Source of the DNA: Spirochaetales bacterium
GTDB taxonomy: Bacteria; Spirochaetota; Spirochaetia; SZUA-6; DRHE01
Length of the DNA stretch: 62,874 bases
Direction of reading: 5' to 3'
Assembly (NCBI GenBank): GCA_030615505.1
Contig: JAUWZD010000010.1
Coordinates: 1-62,874 of the forward strand
Shown: one piece after another, positions 25,994 through 34,748 of the stretch
Position numbering within the stretch: position 1 is the first letter of the stretch
Layout: every line of letters begins with the position of its first letter
Position numbers and translations under genes: made by a program
The notes under the pieces: model-generated
Told to the model about the DNA's origin: nothing
Database searches by the model: none
Seen by the model: the letters and a program-made list of their open reading frames with translations, nothing else

Positions 25994-27262
25994 TTAACGC
26001 ACATGCAGCCTGCCGGCGCAAATAACACCGATCCCGTGCTTAATGAGCGCCTGTGCCGTTTTGTTAAGGGCGTCGTGTTTGTCAAGGTAGCTGCGCTCCA
26101 GGTCTGCCATTAAGTCCTTTTCCAGGATATCCTCTTTAGGCATGAAATATTCGAGGATGTCGCTTGGGTGCGTGCGGCCGGATTCGATCTCCGGATCCCC
26201 GCCTTCGTGCTTGGCAGAGATGTTCGGTATATCATGGGCCACTTCCAAGAGCTCTTCCCGGCGATTGTAGGGCTGGCGAACGATGGATTTGTAGGTTTCC
26301 GTAATATGGTGCTCGAAGCGGACCATTTCAGAGAGCCTCAAGGCACTTCGGATTTTATCGCTGCTTCGGATGGTATCGTTATTTACAGAGTTGGAAAAGT
26401 TGAAGCCGATCAGGCTGGTGCTCCCATCTTCCCTGGAGAGCAGCCTGGCAGCCATCAGGGTCCAGAAAACGGTAAAGGGGTTGTCATTTCCCATGTACAC
26501 AGAGATCTTAAACTCGTTGTCTATACCGAGCTTGTGTATAAGGTAAGCGACAAAGATCGTACCGGCATTGATATTGAGTACTTGACGTATACCGTAGCGG
26601 GTAAAATAGTAAAGGTATTCATCCACCCATTTCAGAGGGTAATCGTTGGGCTGGCCGATGCCGCCGAAGTAGCCGGTAATGGTCTCCGGCCCACCCAGAT
26701 GCACATTAGAGCCGTCGGTGCCTTTAGTATCCAGGGTCTCAACATAACTTGCACCTACGATCTGCATGGCTGCAGCAATGGCCAGGGTATCCCCACTGTC
26801 CTGTACCTGTTCTTTCATATTTCGAACTCGGATATAACGTCCAGGCATAAGTTCCCCTTTTTTAATGGCTTGCCTGGCTTCAGTTATGAGCCATGGAAAG
26901 AACTGCAGGGCGCTGATTTCCAGGGTAACGGCATTCTTTTCATTGAAAACCGTGTCCACTGCAGAATGGCCTGAGACCTTTGTACAGTAGTCCTTCAAAC
27001 TGATAAAGTCGCCGCTGTCCCGTTTCTCAGTCAGCCATTCCAGATCAGCCAGGTAGGGGGAGTTCTGCTCTTTTAGCCGGGTCATGAGCGATTCAAGCTT
27101 TCTTGCTTCTTTGGCTTTACGGTTGATTGCCTCCGGTCCGCCGTACTTCTCTACAACCCTTAAGAGTTTATTGATGAGCTCGTTATTTGGGTCAAGGATA
27201 AATCTATTGATCTCATCAATGCGTCCTTCACTTATCTTCAGCAGCTTACGCAAATCAGCCAT
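25994..27262 (-). CDS. Unrecognised 422-aa cytosolic protein in the panB operon
   Basis: Not assigned to a family. It has no signal peptide or membrane helix. After about 100 mostly helical, charged residues, residues 110-400 alternate beta and alpha elements with conserved-looking acidic/glycine motifs (DTKGTDGSNVHLGGPETITG, near 181-200; YMGNDNPFT; NISAKHEGGDPE), which suggests an enzyme with a barrel-like fold. GGAGG precedes the ATG by 4 bases. It begins 11 bp after panB and lies in one operon with lysS and rpiA, so a metabolic function linked to pantothenate or pentose metabolism is possible but unproven. Confidence 0.75.
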   Translation of the reverse strand: MADLRKLLKISEGRIDEINRFILDPNNELINKLLRVVEKYGGPEAINRKAKEARKLESLMTRLKEQNSPYLADLEWLTEKRDSGDFISLKDYCTKVSGHSAVDTVFNEKNAVTLEISALQFFPWLITEARQAIKKGELMPGRYIRVRNMKEQVQDSGDTLAIAAAMQIVGASYVETLDTKGTDGSNVHLGGPETITGYFGGIGQPNDYPLKWVDEYLYYFTRYGIRQVLNINAGTIFVAYLIHKLGIDNEFKISVYMGNDNPFTVFWTLMAARLLSREDGSTSLIGFNFSNSVNNDTIRSSDKIRSALRLSEMVRFEHHITETYKSIVRQPYNRREELLEVAHDIPNISAKHEGGDPEIESGRTHPSDILEYFMPKEDILEKDLMADLERSYLDKHDALNKTAQALIKHGIGVICAGRLHVR

Positions 27263-27273
27263 GATTCCTCCGC

Positions 27274-28131
27274 TTAATTGTATTCTTTTATTAGCTCTTT
27301 AAACTTCTCCTCTTCCCCTTTGATCATATGGTAGCAGTGCTCCTCAGCAGGGAAGGCGACGGTTTTAACGTCTTTGATATATTCTTTCATAGCCCCGGTG
27401 ATTATTTCGGCCACATCGGCATACTTCCTGACGAATTTGGGGGTGAAGGCCTGAAACTGGCCGATTAAGTCTGAGATGATCAGAAGCTGCCCATCGCATA
27501 AGGGGCCTGCACCGATACTCAGTACTGGGATGGAGAGCTTTTCAGTTATGAAGCCCGCCACTTCAGGCGGAACAGCCTCGAGTAATAGAAGCTGAGCACC
27601 GGCCTCCTGGATGGCAAAGGCGTCTTCGAGCAGCAGCCGGGCCGATTCCACCGTTCGGCCCTGGGCTTTATGGCCGCCGAGCTGTCCCGAGCTCTGCGGG
27701 GTGAGTCCGATGTGGCCGCAGACAACAATACCTGCATCCAGAATAGCTTTAATGCGGCTGATGATCCGGGTCCCGCCCTCCAGTTTGATGGCGTCCATCC
27801 CGGACTCTTTGAGAAAGCGCCCGGCATTAGCCACCGCGTCTTCATCGTTTTTCTGGTAGCTCATGAAGGGCATATCGCCCATGACAAAGGTATTCGGTGC
27901 CCCACGGCGCACTGCCTCACAGTGAACAATGCACTGGTCCATGGTCACAGGCACAGTGCTTTCATAGCCGTAGACGCACATGCCTAAGGAATCTCCGACT
28001 AAGATCATTTCCATACCCGATGCTTCGGCAAACTGGGCGGTGGGGTAATCGTAGGACGTTATCCAGGAAATTTTCTCGCCGTCCCTCTTCATGCGGTGAA
28101 AGTCCTGGATCATAAGTTTCTTTTTTAACAT
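27274..28131 (-). CDS. panB: 3-methyl-2-oxobutanoate (ketopantoate) hydroxymethyltransferase
   Basis: A 285-residue cytosolic enzyme of pantothenate/CoA synthesis that transfers a hydroxymethyl group from methylene-tetrahydrofolate to 2-oxoisovalerate. Family motifs are present: VGDSLGM with the Mg-binding Asp, YGYESTVPVT, KLEGG, GHIGLTPQ, EAVPPEVA containing the catalytic Glu, and IGAGPLCDGQ. No panC, panD or panE homologue lies next to it in this window. Spacing to rpiA (23 bp) and to the 422-aa gene (11 bp) indicates one operon. Confidence 0.95.
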   Translation of the reverse strand: MLKKKLMIQDFHRMKRDGEKISWITSYDYPTAQFAEASGMEMILVGDSLGMCVYGYESTVPVTMDQCIVHCEAVRRGAPNTFVMGDMPFMSYQKNDEDAVANAGRFLKESGMDAIKLEGGTRIISRIKAILDAGIVVCGHIGLTPQSSGQLGGHKAQGRTVESARLLLEDAFAIQEAGAQLLLLEAVPPEVAGFITEKLSIPVLSIGAGPLCDGQLLIISDLIGQFQAFTPKFVRKYADVAEIITGAMKEYIKDVKTVAFPAEEHCYHMIKGEEEKFKELIKEYN

Positions 28132-28154
28132 GATATACCTCCGCAGTGATAATT

Positions 28155-28859
28155 TTACCGTTTCCGGTGGTCTATTTTACCGTTTTCCATACCAATAAAA
28201 AGGTCGGTTACTTTTCGGGTAAAAATTCCCGAGGCCATGACCCCCGGAATAGCTTTAATCTCCGTCTCTAAAGACCGGGGGTCGAAGGTCTCCTTAAAGC
28301 TGATATCCAGAATAAAATTGCCATGATCCGTAATCACAGGGCCATCCTTCATCCTGGCCATGCGAAGATCAACTGAGGAGCCTAAAGCTTCGAGGCTATT
28401 GGACACGGTGAGTAATGCCTCAGGCACTATTTCAACGGGTACCGGCGTTTTCTCACCTAATCGGTTTACAATTTTGGATTCATCCGCCACAATACAATAG
28501 GTATCAGAGGCATGGGCTATAATTTTTTCAATTAGCATGGCCCCTCCGCCCCCTTTAATCAGGTTCCAATCCGGATCAACTTCATCCGCTCCGTCTATGG
28601 TAAGATCAAGGCGGCCGTTGATAACCGGGTCATTCAGGCTCCACAGGGAAAGCCCCATACGCCTGCAATCCACTTCGGTTTGAAAACTGGTTGGCACCAC
28701 CAGGATATCCTGTAATACTGACTGCCGGACTAACTCAGCCATCCTGCGCACAGCTTCAATGGCGGTTGAGCCGGTTCCAAGACCGATTTTCATGCCGTTT
28801 GTTACAAGCTCGTCTACAGCGCGTCTTCCTGCCAGGCGTTTTATTTCAGCTGCCGTCAT
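28155..28859 (-). CDS. rpiA: Ribose-5-phosphate isomerase A
   Basis: A 234-residue enzyme interconverting ribose-5-phosphate and ribulose-5-phosphate in the pentose phosphate pathway. Conserved segments are GLGTGSTA near residues 27-34, DGADEVD near 90-96 with catalytic Asp, and LIKGGGGAMLIEK near 100-112. Length is normal. It begins 11 bp after lysS and precedes panB in the same operon. Confidence 0.95.
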   Translation of the reverse strand: MTAAEIKRLAGRRAVDELVTNGMKIGLGTGSTAIEAVRRMAELVRQSVLQDILVVPTSFQTEVDCRRMGLSLWSLNDPVINGRLDLTIDGADEVDPDWNLIKGGGGAMLIEKIIAHASDTYCIVADESKIVNRLGEKTPVPVEIVPEALLTVSNSLEALGSSVDLRMARMKDGPVITDHGNFILDISFKETFDPRSLETEIKAIPGVMASGIFTRKVTDLFIGMENGKIDHRKR

Positions 28860-28870
28860 ATTTACTAACC

Positions 28871-30484
28871 TTACAATGATATCAGCTTTAGAAGCTTAAG
28901 GATTCTCTCCTTGTTGATGGTCAGGAGAAAGCCTGCCAGCCGCGGGCCCTTCTCCTTATTGATCAATACCCTGTAAACGAGTTTGAAAAAATCTTTGGGA
29001 TCAATACCAGCCTCTTTAGCCGTGGAATAGATGATCAGAGAGATGCTTTTCTCGTTGTGGTTGTCAAGATTCTTTTCAAGCTCGTCTCTGAAGAGAGCTA
29101 ACGCCTTCTCTTCTAAAACCGTTACCTTAAGAGGAGCCGAATCAGACGGTCTTAAAGAGAAGCGAAAATCTTCAGGTGCATAAGCATTTATCCAGTTCAA
29201 GGCGCAGCCGGCTCTTCTTCTTATGCGATCAAGATCCTCATCCCTGCTGTCTATCTTCAAGTACTGCAATACTCTATCAATGCTTCCGTCATTGCTCTGC
29301 AGGAGATTACACAGATGGCGGAATGGAATCTGGGTCGGCATATGGCTGAGCACAGATTCGATCTGGGAGAGCTCGTATATCCTCCTCTCTCTGTCTTTCC
29401 TTTTTTCAGAGACCTTTTCTCTATCGTAGTAGATCCGTTCACATCGGTCATAATCCTCGTATAGCTTAATAACGTCCAGATCAAAAGAAATAGAAAACTC
29501 GGAGTTCGGGCGGGTTGAGGTAAACATATAGCGAACAACCTCCGGCTGGTATATTTTTAAAACCTCTCCCAAGCCTACAACTTCTCCTGCGGAGGAGGAG
29601 ATCTTGCCTCCTCTGCCCTTGATTCCTATAAAATCATATTTAAAGGTGGTAGGGGCTTCGAAATTATACACCTGCTTTACGATCTTGCGTGCCGTATCAA
29701 AGGAACCCCCGGCTGAGTGGTGCTCCTTGCCTGCAGGCTCAAAATCGACCCTTTGATAAGCCCAGCGCATAGGCCAGTCGATACGCCAGAGGAGCTTGAC
29801 CCCCGGGCTGCTGCGGATATCTACTGTTTCATTATGGCCGCAGGAATCGCAGGTGTATGTAAGCTTCCACTGTCCGTCCCAATCCTCGATTTTAGTAGTA
29901 TCTCTGTCGCATGCCAGACAGAAAATTGAAATCGGCCACCAGTCAGCAGGCAGTGGAGAGGTTCGGTGCTCGTTTAAAGTATTTCTAATGGTCTCTCTAT
30001 GCTCCAATGCCTTTCGGATCTCTTCCGCATAGGCTGAGTTCCTGTATTTATCTGCCTGGTATATATAATCAGGGTGCACCCCTACTATGGGTAGAAGCTC
30101 TTCCACTTCTCTTTCATTTTTTCGGGCATAGCTTTTTTCAGTGCCTGTGGGGTCCGGAGTCAGGGTAATCGGCTTTCTTAAGTAAGTTTTAAGGCGTTCC
30201 TGTTCAGGCATATTGGCCGGAACTTTTCTGAACACATCATAATCATCCCAGGAATAGATAAACCGGACATTTTTACCCTTTCTCTTAAGGGCGCGGGCCA
30301 CCAGATCAACCGAGATAATCTCTCGAAAATTGCCGATATGTATGGTACCTGAAGGGGTGATTCCGGAAGCGCAGACGTACAGTTCTTTCTCACCCTTCTC
30401 CCTGATAATCTTATCAGCATAGATATCGGCCCAGTGCGTTGCTTGCGTCTTCGCTTCATGCGTCTTCGCTTCATGCGCCCCCAT
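28871..30484 (-). CDS. lysK: Class I lysyl-tRNA synthetase
   Basis: A 537-residue class I (archaeal-type) LysRS, as found in spirochaetes instead of the usual bacterial class II enzyme. The HIGH-type motif is HIGNF in TPSGTIHIGNF near residues 45-55, a zinc-ribbon-like CLACDR...CDSCGH lies near 190-220, and the KMSKS-type motif is KISSS near 297-301. The N-terminus carries an unusual HEAKT repeat from an exact 15-bp tandem duplication. It is the first gene of the rpiA-panB operon. Confidence 0.95.
   Translation of the reverse strand: MGAHEAKTHEAKTQATHWADIYADKIIREKGEKELYVCASGITPSGTIHIGNFREIISVDLVARALKRKGKNVRFIYSWDDYDVFRKVPANMPEQERLKTYLRKPITLTPDPTGTEKSYARKNEREVEELLPIVGVHPDYIYQADKYRNSAYAEEIRKALEHRETIRNTLNEHRTSPLPADWWPISIFCLACDRDTTKIEDWDGQWKLTYTCDSCGHNETVDIRSSPGVKLLWRIDWPMRWAYQRVDFEPAGKEHHSAGGSFDTARKIVKQVYNFEAPTTFKYDFIGIKGRGGKISSSAGEVVGLGEVLKIYQPEVVRYMFTSTRPNSEFSISFDLDVIKLYEDYDRCERIYYDREKVSEKRKDRERRIYELSQIESVLSHMPTQIPFRHLCNLLQSNDGSIDRVLQYLKIDSRDEDLDRIRRRAGCALNWINAYAPEDFRFSLRPSDSAPLKVTVLEEKALALFRDELEKNLDNHNEKSISLIIYSTAKEAGIDPKDFFKLVYRVLINKEKGPRLAGFLLTINKERILKLLKLISL
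30445..30474. repeat. Exact 15-bp tandem duplication in the lysyl-tRNA synthetase start
   Basis: The unit gcgtcttcgcttcat occurs at 30445-30459 and again at 30460-30474, encoding HEAKT twice at residues 4-13 of the synthetase. Because the unit is a multiple of three, copy-number change would not shift the frame. Confidence 0.9.
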
Positions 30485-30551
30485 TGACCGAGAGTATAAT
30501 TAAAGAGCAGTTCTTGTTCAATATTAAAAAGGATAAAGACGATATAATACT

Positions 30552-31130
30552 ATGAAATGGTTATCAATCGCAGTTTTCCTTCTATCCTGTCTTCATGTTT
30601 TAAGTTCCCAGGAGGGTTTGGCCTCCTGGTATGGGGGTAAATTCCAGGGCAGGCGTACGGCCAGCGGAGAAATCTTCGATTCCAATAAGCTGACCGCGGC
30701 CCATAAGACCCTTCCCTTCGGCACGCAGGTAAAGGTAATAAATTTAGCCAATGGAAAATCCACTGTAGTTCGTATTAATGATCGAGGCCCTTTTGTTAAA
30801 GGAAGAATTATAGATCTATCCCGGGCTGCGGCTGCAGAGATAGGTATGACCGGGAAAGGCGTAGTCCTGGTGCGGCTGGAAGTAATCGAGTCTTCGGCCC
30901 CTGAGAGAAGGTACACGATTCAACTCGGGGCATACAGCGAGATTGACAATGCGCAGCGCCTCATGAAGAGGCTTGAGGAGGAAGGAATTTCACCCTCTAT
31001 GGAGGCTGCTGAGAACGGAATTACGCGGATAATTATAAAAAATATTACTGATAAAAATCTAAAGACCACCCGGGAGAGGCTCTATCGGCTTGGCTTTAAG
31101 GATTTTTTAATCCGGCAGGACAGGTCTTAA
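30552..31130 (+). CDS. rlpA: RlpA-family septal-ring lytic transglycosylase-like protein
   Basis: A 192-residue exported protein. After a signal peptide (residues 1-19) comes a double-psi beta-barrel domain with the RlpA hallmarks [28 protein letters not shown] and [22 protein letters not shown], followed by a SPOR domain ([14 protein letters not shown] onward) that binds denuded peptidoglycan at the septum. It is divergent from lysS. Family is firm; transglycosylase activity has been shown only for some RlpA proteins. Confidence 0.93.
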   Translation: MKWLSIAVFLLSCLHVLSSQEGLASWYGGKFQGRRTASGEIFDSNKLTAAHKTLPFGTQVKVINLANGKSTVVRINDRGPFVKGRIIDLSRAAAAEIGMTGKGVVLVRLEVIESSAPERRYTIQLGAYSEIDNAQRLMKRLEEEGISPSMEAAENGITRIIIKNITDKNLKTTRERLYRLGFKDFLIRQDRS

Positions 31131-31181
31131 GGAGCTTTAGTCTTAAGCAAACCGAAGTCCGTTTATTCTACTTCCTGCTAA

Positions 31182-31415
31182 TCAGAAAAGATCCTTTTTC
31201 TTAATCCTGGTTCTGAACGGAGTACCGGAAACCAGGCATGTCATTTTAATCTGCTGTTCTACATCCCTGGAGGCCCTGATCTGTAAGACGCCCGAACTCA
31301 CTCTTATAATAACTTCCAGAATTTCAGGCACTGTCTCTAAGGCTGATTTGAGAACAGTGGCGCTGTCATTGTTTAGTTTGTCTATGATGTAATAGTAAAT
31401 TTTTTCTTTTGCCAT
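31182..31415 (-). CDS. Small 77-aa protein with ferredoxin-like/HMA-like pattern
   Basis: A short protein with a beta-alpha-beta pattern (IYYYIIDKL; SALETVPEILEVIIRV; GVLQIRA; QIKMTCLVSG) that suggests a ferredoxin-like fold, as in heavy-metal-associated domains, but the CxxC metal motif is absent. It is convergent to rlpA. No strong ribosome binding site is seen, so expression is uncertain. Confidence 0.55.
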   Translation of the reverse strand: MAKEKIYYYIIDKLNNDSATVLKSALETVPEILEVIIRVSSGVLQIRASRDVEQQIKMTCLVSGTPFRTRIKKKDLF

Positions 31416-31483
31416 TAATCAGCACCCATCATTTTTTATTAAAGCTCTAAGGCTGATTGCGGCCCGCAGAGCAGAAATCTTCC

Positions 31484-31936
31484 CTATCTAATTGAAATAT
31501 TCTCTATACTCTCAAGCATGGAATCACGATATTGCATATATACTGTGTGTTCGCCTGCAGCTTCTACGATGGCAATTGTTTTACCAAAAATTATAATCGC
31601 AGTAAGGTAAATATAATCCTCATTCCCATAAGGCATTCCCCACTCATAAAGTATACCTTCCCGGTTTCCGGCCTCAAACGGCTCTCCGCTTCCGATTGAG
31701 AAATACCCTTCTTTGATCAGATGATTACTCAAAGCACGACCCCAGAATTCCAGATCTTGCTCCGGATAATTCTTTACGGTGCGCACCTTGTAGAACATTC
31801 CTTCCGGACTGACGGCTCGATAGTGCTTTTTGCTTTTAACCTCTGCAAATCCTTCGGGTTTTTTCACGCTGAGATTTGTACAGCCTGAGGCAAACAGGGC
31901 GAAGAATATAAGTGCGGAGAGAATCAATTTATGCAC
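31484..31936 (-). CDS. Lipoprotein paralogous to the C-terminal domain of the DUF4349 protein
   Basis: A 150-residue lipoprotein starting at GTG, 2 bases after the preceding gene's stop and 9 bases after GGGAGG; a longer frame upstream would overlap that gene. Lipobox FASGC. The mature part aligns by eye with the last ~130 residues of the 400-aa protein upstream: HYRAVSPEGMFYKVRT versus MYRAESAEGIRIRIGT, FWGRALSNHL versus FWQKALIHHL, and a final DSMLESIENI-like helix. It is therefore a detached copy of that domain. Confidence 0.75.
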   Translation of the reverse strand: MHKLILSALIFFALFASGCTNLSVKKPEGFAEVKSKKHYRAVSPEGMFYKVRTVKNYPEQDLEFWGRALSNHLIKEGYFSIGSGEPFEAGNREGILYEWGMPYGNEDYIYLTAIIIFGKTIAIVEAAGEHTVYMQYRDSMLESIENISIR

Positions 31937-31938
31937 TG

Positions 31939-32541
31939 CTAGAATCCTCCCTGCATGAAACTGTAGAAATTTACCGAATTGATCCACTCAAATGAGGAGG
32001 GAATATCTTCCGGGAGGCTCTGCTCCATGAAACTTAAATGTATATCCGCCCGGGCAAAGCTTCTGTCCACGGTTAGCTTGCGCAGCCTGCCTTTAAGATT
32101 CTCAATTTCCTCTAAGAGAAGAATAATCTCCTTCTCAATGGCCAGAGTACCGGACACATCGGCCGAGTTTATAAAGGAGAGGTTCTTTTTAAGTATCTCT
32201 TCCCGGCTGCTAATGCCCGATTGAATCCCCAAGATTTCCTCCCGCAGGTCGAAGGCTTCCGGTGAAATTTCGATTACATCTTCTGAAAGATTTTCTAAAA
32301 ACGTTCTTAAAGCTCCTATTTCCGTATAGGGAAATCGAATTACAACATGATCACTGGACTTAAGCAGATAGTATCCCCTTATGCTTTCAGACCATTGGGT
32401 GATAAGATCAGCTGCCTGGTCAGGGTCTGTTACAAGGATTACGGCCTGAATTTGATGGTAAAGGAAATTATCAGCATTCAAACCGCGGCTGGAAATTAAA
32501 AAGAGTAAAATCATAAATACTGCTCTGAGACTGTTCATCAT
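31939..32541 (-). CDS. DUF4349-like exported protein (short paralogue)
   Basis: A 200-residue protein with an N-terminal signal sequence and a DUF4349-like core: a VVIRFPYTEIGALRTFL strand/helix, a long coiled coil near residues 100-160 (EIILLLEEIENLKGRLRKL), and a closing strand. It aligns with the central part of the 400-aa lipoprotein just upstream, including VVIR-x-P, EKEI-x-L-x-EEIE and an IPSSFEWI ending, but lacks the C-terminal domain. It overlaps the 400-aa gene by 4 bp. Confidence 0.75.
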   Translation of the reverse strand: MMNSLRAVFMILLFLISSRGLNADNFLYHQIQAVILVTDPDQAADLITQWSESIRGYYLLKSSDHVVIRFPYTEIGALRTFLENLSEDVIEISPEAFDLREEILGIQSGISSREEILKKNLSFINSADVSGTLAIEKEIILLLEEIENLKGRLRKLTVDRSFARADIHLSFMEQSLPEDIPSSFEWINSVNFYSFMQGGF

Positions 32542-33740
32542 TTCGCCTTCAATTCATCAAGGGAATTCATAATAGCATCGAATTTTTTGTCCAGGGCAGA
32601 TTTATCAGGAAAAAAGACTTCTACGACATATAGGAACTTATCCATTGCAATGACTCCTACCAGATAGTAGAAGGCTGTTCGATCCTTGCTGGTGAACAGC
32701 ACACTCCTCATGCAGCTCCCCGCATCAGCACTGCTGTCCACTTCTTTCTGCACCCAATCAAGGCTTTTAGTTTCTTTGTAATATCTTCCCAGGTGGTGAA
32801 TTAAAGCCTTCTGCCAGAAGACACTATCTCCTTTAGGCTGATTTGCAGTTGTGCCGATTCGTATCCTGATTCCTTCAGCACTCTCGGCGCGATACATTTT
32901 TTCCCGCTTGAAAACGGCAAAACCATCCCCCGGCTCATAGGAGACATTGCCCCGCAGCTCTCCCAGACTGGGGTATAGGGGGTCAAGTTCCGCTATCCAT
33001 CGGAAGGGAATGCTGCCCCTGTCAATGTACTCCTGATCCAGCCTGGGCTCCAGTTGAACAGTAATACGCGACAATGCAATTTGGCGTTTTAAAAGCTCAA
33101 GGGTCAGCTTTATTCTTTCTATCTCCTCCGTAAGCCTCTTAATTTCCCTTAAGATCTTAAGCCTCTCTTCCACGTCCTTTGTTCTTTCTAAAAGGGAGTA
33201 GAGTCTCTTCCTGGTTTTTTCAGCAATACTCAGTCTTGTTTTCTGATCACGATAGTATTCGGTTACATCGATGGTTTCAATGGATTTATGGACTACATCA
33301 CCCAGGCCCAGAATCATATTGAATATGCTGTGAAATTGATCAGCCGGGATTCGGATCACAACGGTCTGCTCATAAGATGATTCAACATACCCGCCATTCT
33401 CTTCTGCGATCCTGGCGATCTGTTTCTTCTGCTCCTCAAGATTATCAACTAAAAGATGACAGAAACCCGAATATATCCGCTTCCTCTCCTCCGGTTTTTC
33501 CGGTGCTGCCACCGGTGTAGCCATTGATTCATCCCACGTATCTGAGATAGAGGAAGAATCGTCCAGTTTGGGTTCTTGTAAGGATTCCGCGGGAGCCATT
33601 CTCGCCATTTCTTTTTCCTCATAAGCCTTCTTTGGCCTGGGAGCTATATCAAAATCAGTGGTGGATCCGCAGCCGAAAAGAAGTATGGTCAGAATTATAA
33701 GGAAAAGGCCTCTATGCAATAAAGCTTTCATTTGATTCAT
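32538..33740 (-). CDS. DUF4349 lipoprotein with extra C-terminal domain
   Basis: A 400-residue lipoprotein: lipobox LLFGC (Cys 24), a proline/acid-rich linker to about residue 88, a DUF4349 domain near 90-240 containing VVIRIPADQFHSIFNMI and the coiled coil LKILREIKRLTEEIERIKLTLELL, then a C-terminal domain of about 120 residues beginning YRAESAEGIRIRIG. It heads a three-gene operon whose next two genes encode the same two domains separately. DUF4349 proteins are envelope proteins of unknown role. Confidence 0.8.
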   Translation of the reverse strand: MNQMKALLHRGLFLIILTILLFGCGSTTDFDIAPRPKKAYEEKEMARMAPAESLQEPKLDDSSSISDTWDESMATPVAAPEKPEERKRIYSGFCHLLVDNLEEQKKQIARIAEENGGYVESSYEQTVVIRIPADQFHSIFNMILGLGDVVHKSIETIDVTEYYRDQKTRLSIAEKTRKRLYSLLERTKDVEERLKILREIKRLTEEIERIKLTLELLKRQIALSRITVQLEPRLDQEYIDRGSIPFRWIAELDPLYPSLGELRGNVSYEPGDGFAVFKREKMYRAESAEGIRIRIGTTANQPKGDSVFWQKALIHHLGRYYKETKSLDWVQKEVDSSADAGSCMRSVLFTSKDRTAFYYLVGVIAMDKFLYVVEVFFPDKSALDKKFDAIMNSLDELKAK

Positions 33741-33829
33741 AGTATACAGAAATCCTCTCTTTCTTCAAGGATTTTTATGGTGTGTACAGAAGAAAGGGGG
33801 TTCAATATAGCACCATTAAAAGAGATTAA

Positions 33830-33858
33830 TTGACAGAAGCACCCAATAAAGTTACATT
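33830..33858 (+). promoter_or_regulatory. Promoter of tRNA-Arg
   Basis: TTGACA (33830-33835), 17-bp spacer, TACATT (33853-33858). The expected start is about 10 bp before the tRNA 5' end. Confidence 0.6.
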
Positions 33859-33875
33859 GAGTCTGGTTAGAATAA

Positions 33876-33949
<74 letters not shown>

Positions 33950-33978
33950 TTGAAAGAAAAATTGAAAGAAAATGCGAG

Positions 33979-34698
33979 TTATTTAAATACGATAGAGTAT
34001 TCCAGGGGTTTATCCAGAAGCAGTACACGTATTAAAGGGATGCGGAAGTTAACCCCGCCCCGGGATATTGTGCCCCCGCTCTGAGTGAGAATTTTTCCCC
34101 TTACCTTGACCTGAATATTAAAATAAGAAGCCTTCAGGGCAGAAGCTCCGTCCTCACCCATTGCAAGTTCTATCAATTCAAGATATTCATCCTCGGTAGT
34201 GTTATCGTTCTCCTGAGGGCCTAAACCCTCAAAAAGAGGATTCTGAAGAAAGGGAAAGAGTTCCGGAATTTGACTGAAATTATCATGGTCGAGATAAATG
34301 CGCAGGGAATATCCTTCGGATACCCTGTTAAAGGATAGAATGCCCGCGCTTCTCAGTTGATTATCACCTGCAAACAGATCTTCAATCCGGTTAAAGGCCA
34401 TGTCAATCTCCAAGATTTCCGGAGCGGGAGTCTGTATTCGCTTTAATTCAACCCTGCTGTCTTCAGGAATTTCGCTTTTGATCTTATCAACATTAAAGAT
34501 ATCACCCTCAATGGGTTCCCCGGTAAGCTCTGCAAGTTCTTTGAGGTACTCGATGAGTACCTTATTCAGTTCGATTCTTAAGCTCATCGAGCCGGATGAG
34601 TCTGTCTCAATGAATACATGCTGTTTTACAGAACAGGATCCAAACAGGAATCCTGCTGTAATCAATAGAAATGTTAGAATTCTCTTTCCTTGTACCAT
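33979..34698 (-). CDS. Lipoprotein, LppM/DUF3153-like
   Basis: A 239-residue lipoprotein with lipobox LFGSC (Cys 22) and a mature start SVKQHVFIETDSSGSMSLRI that follows the LppM-type pattern (lipidated Cys, strand, DSSG, strand). It resembles the lipoprotein at 25150-25959 in that start and in overall layout. No membrane helix is seen at the C-terminus. It is monocistronic by position, convergent to the tRNA gene. Function unknown. Confidence 0.75.
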   Translation of the reverse strand: MVQGKRILTFLLITAGFLFGSCSVKQHVFIETDSSGSMSLRIELNKVLIEYLKELAELTGEPIEGDIFNVDKIKSEIPEDSRVELKRIQTPAPEILEIDMAFNRIEDLFAGDNQLRSAGILSFNRVSEGYSLRIYLDHDNFSQIPELFPFLQNPLFEGLGPQENDNTTEDEYLELIELAMGEDGASALKASYFNIQVKVRGKILTQSGGTISRGGVNFRIPLIRVLLLDKPLEYSIVFK

Positions 34699-34748
34699 GG
34701 GTCAAAATGTAGTTATTTTCATGCCACTAAGTCAAGCTCACCCCGGGA

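Noticed and set aside
30178..30474. Arginine-rich minus-strand frame inside the lysyl-tRNA synthetase gene
   Set aside because: It is the alternative frame of the HEAKT repeat and the synthetase; no independent start signals.
30445..30474. 15-bp repeat as a phase-variation switch
   Set aside because: Unit length is a multiple of three, so it cannot switch the frame.
30542..30547. TATAAT just upstream of rlpA as a promoter
   Set aside because: It is only a few bases before the ATG, leaving no room for a ribosome binding site in the transcript.
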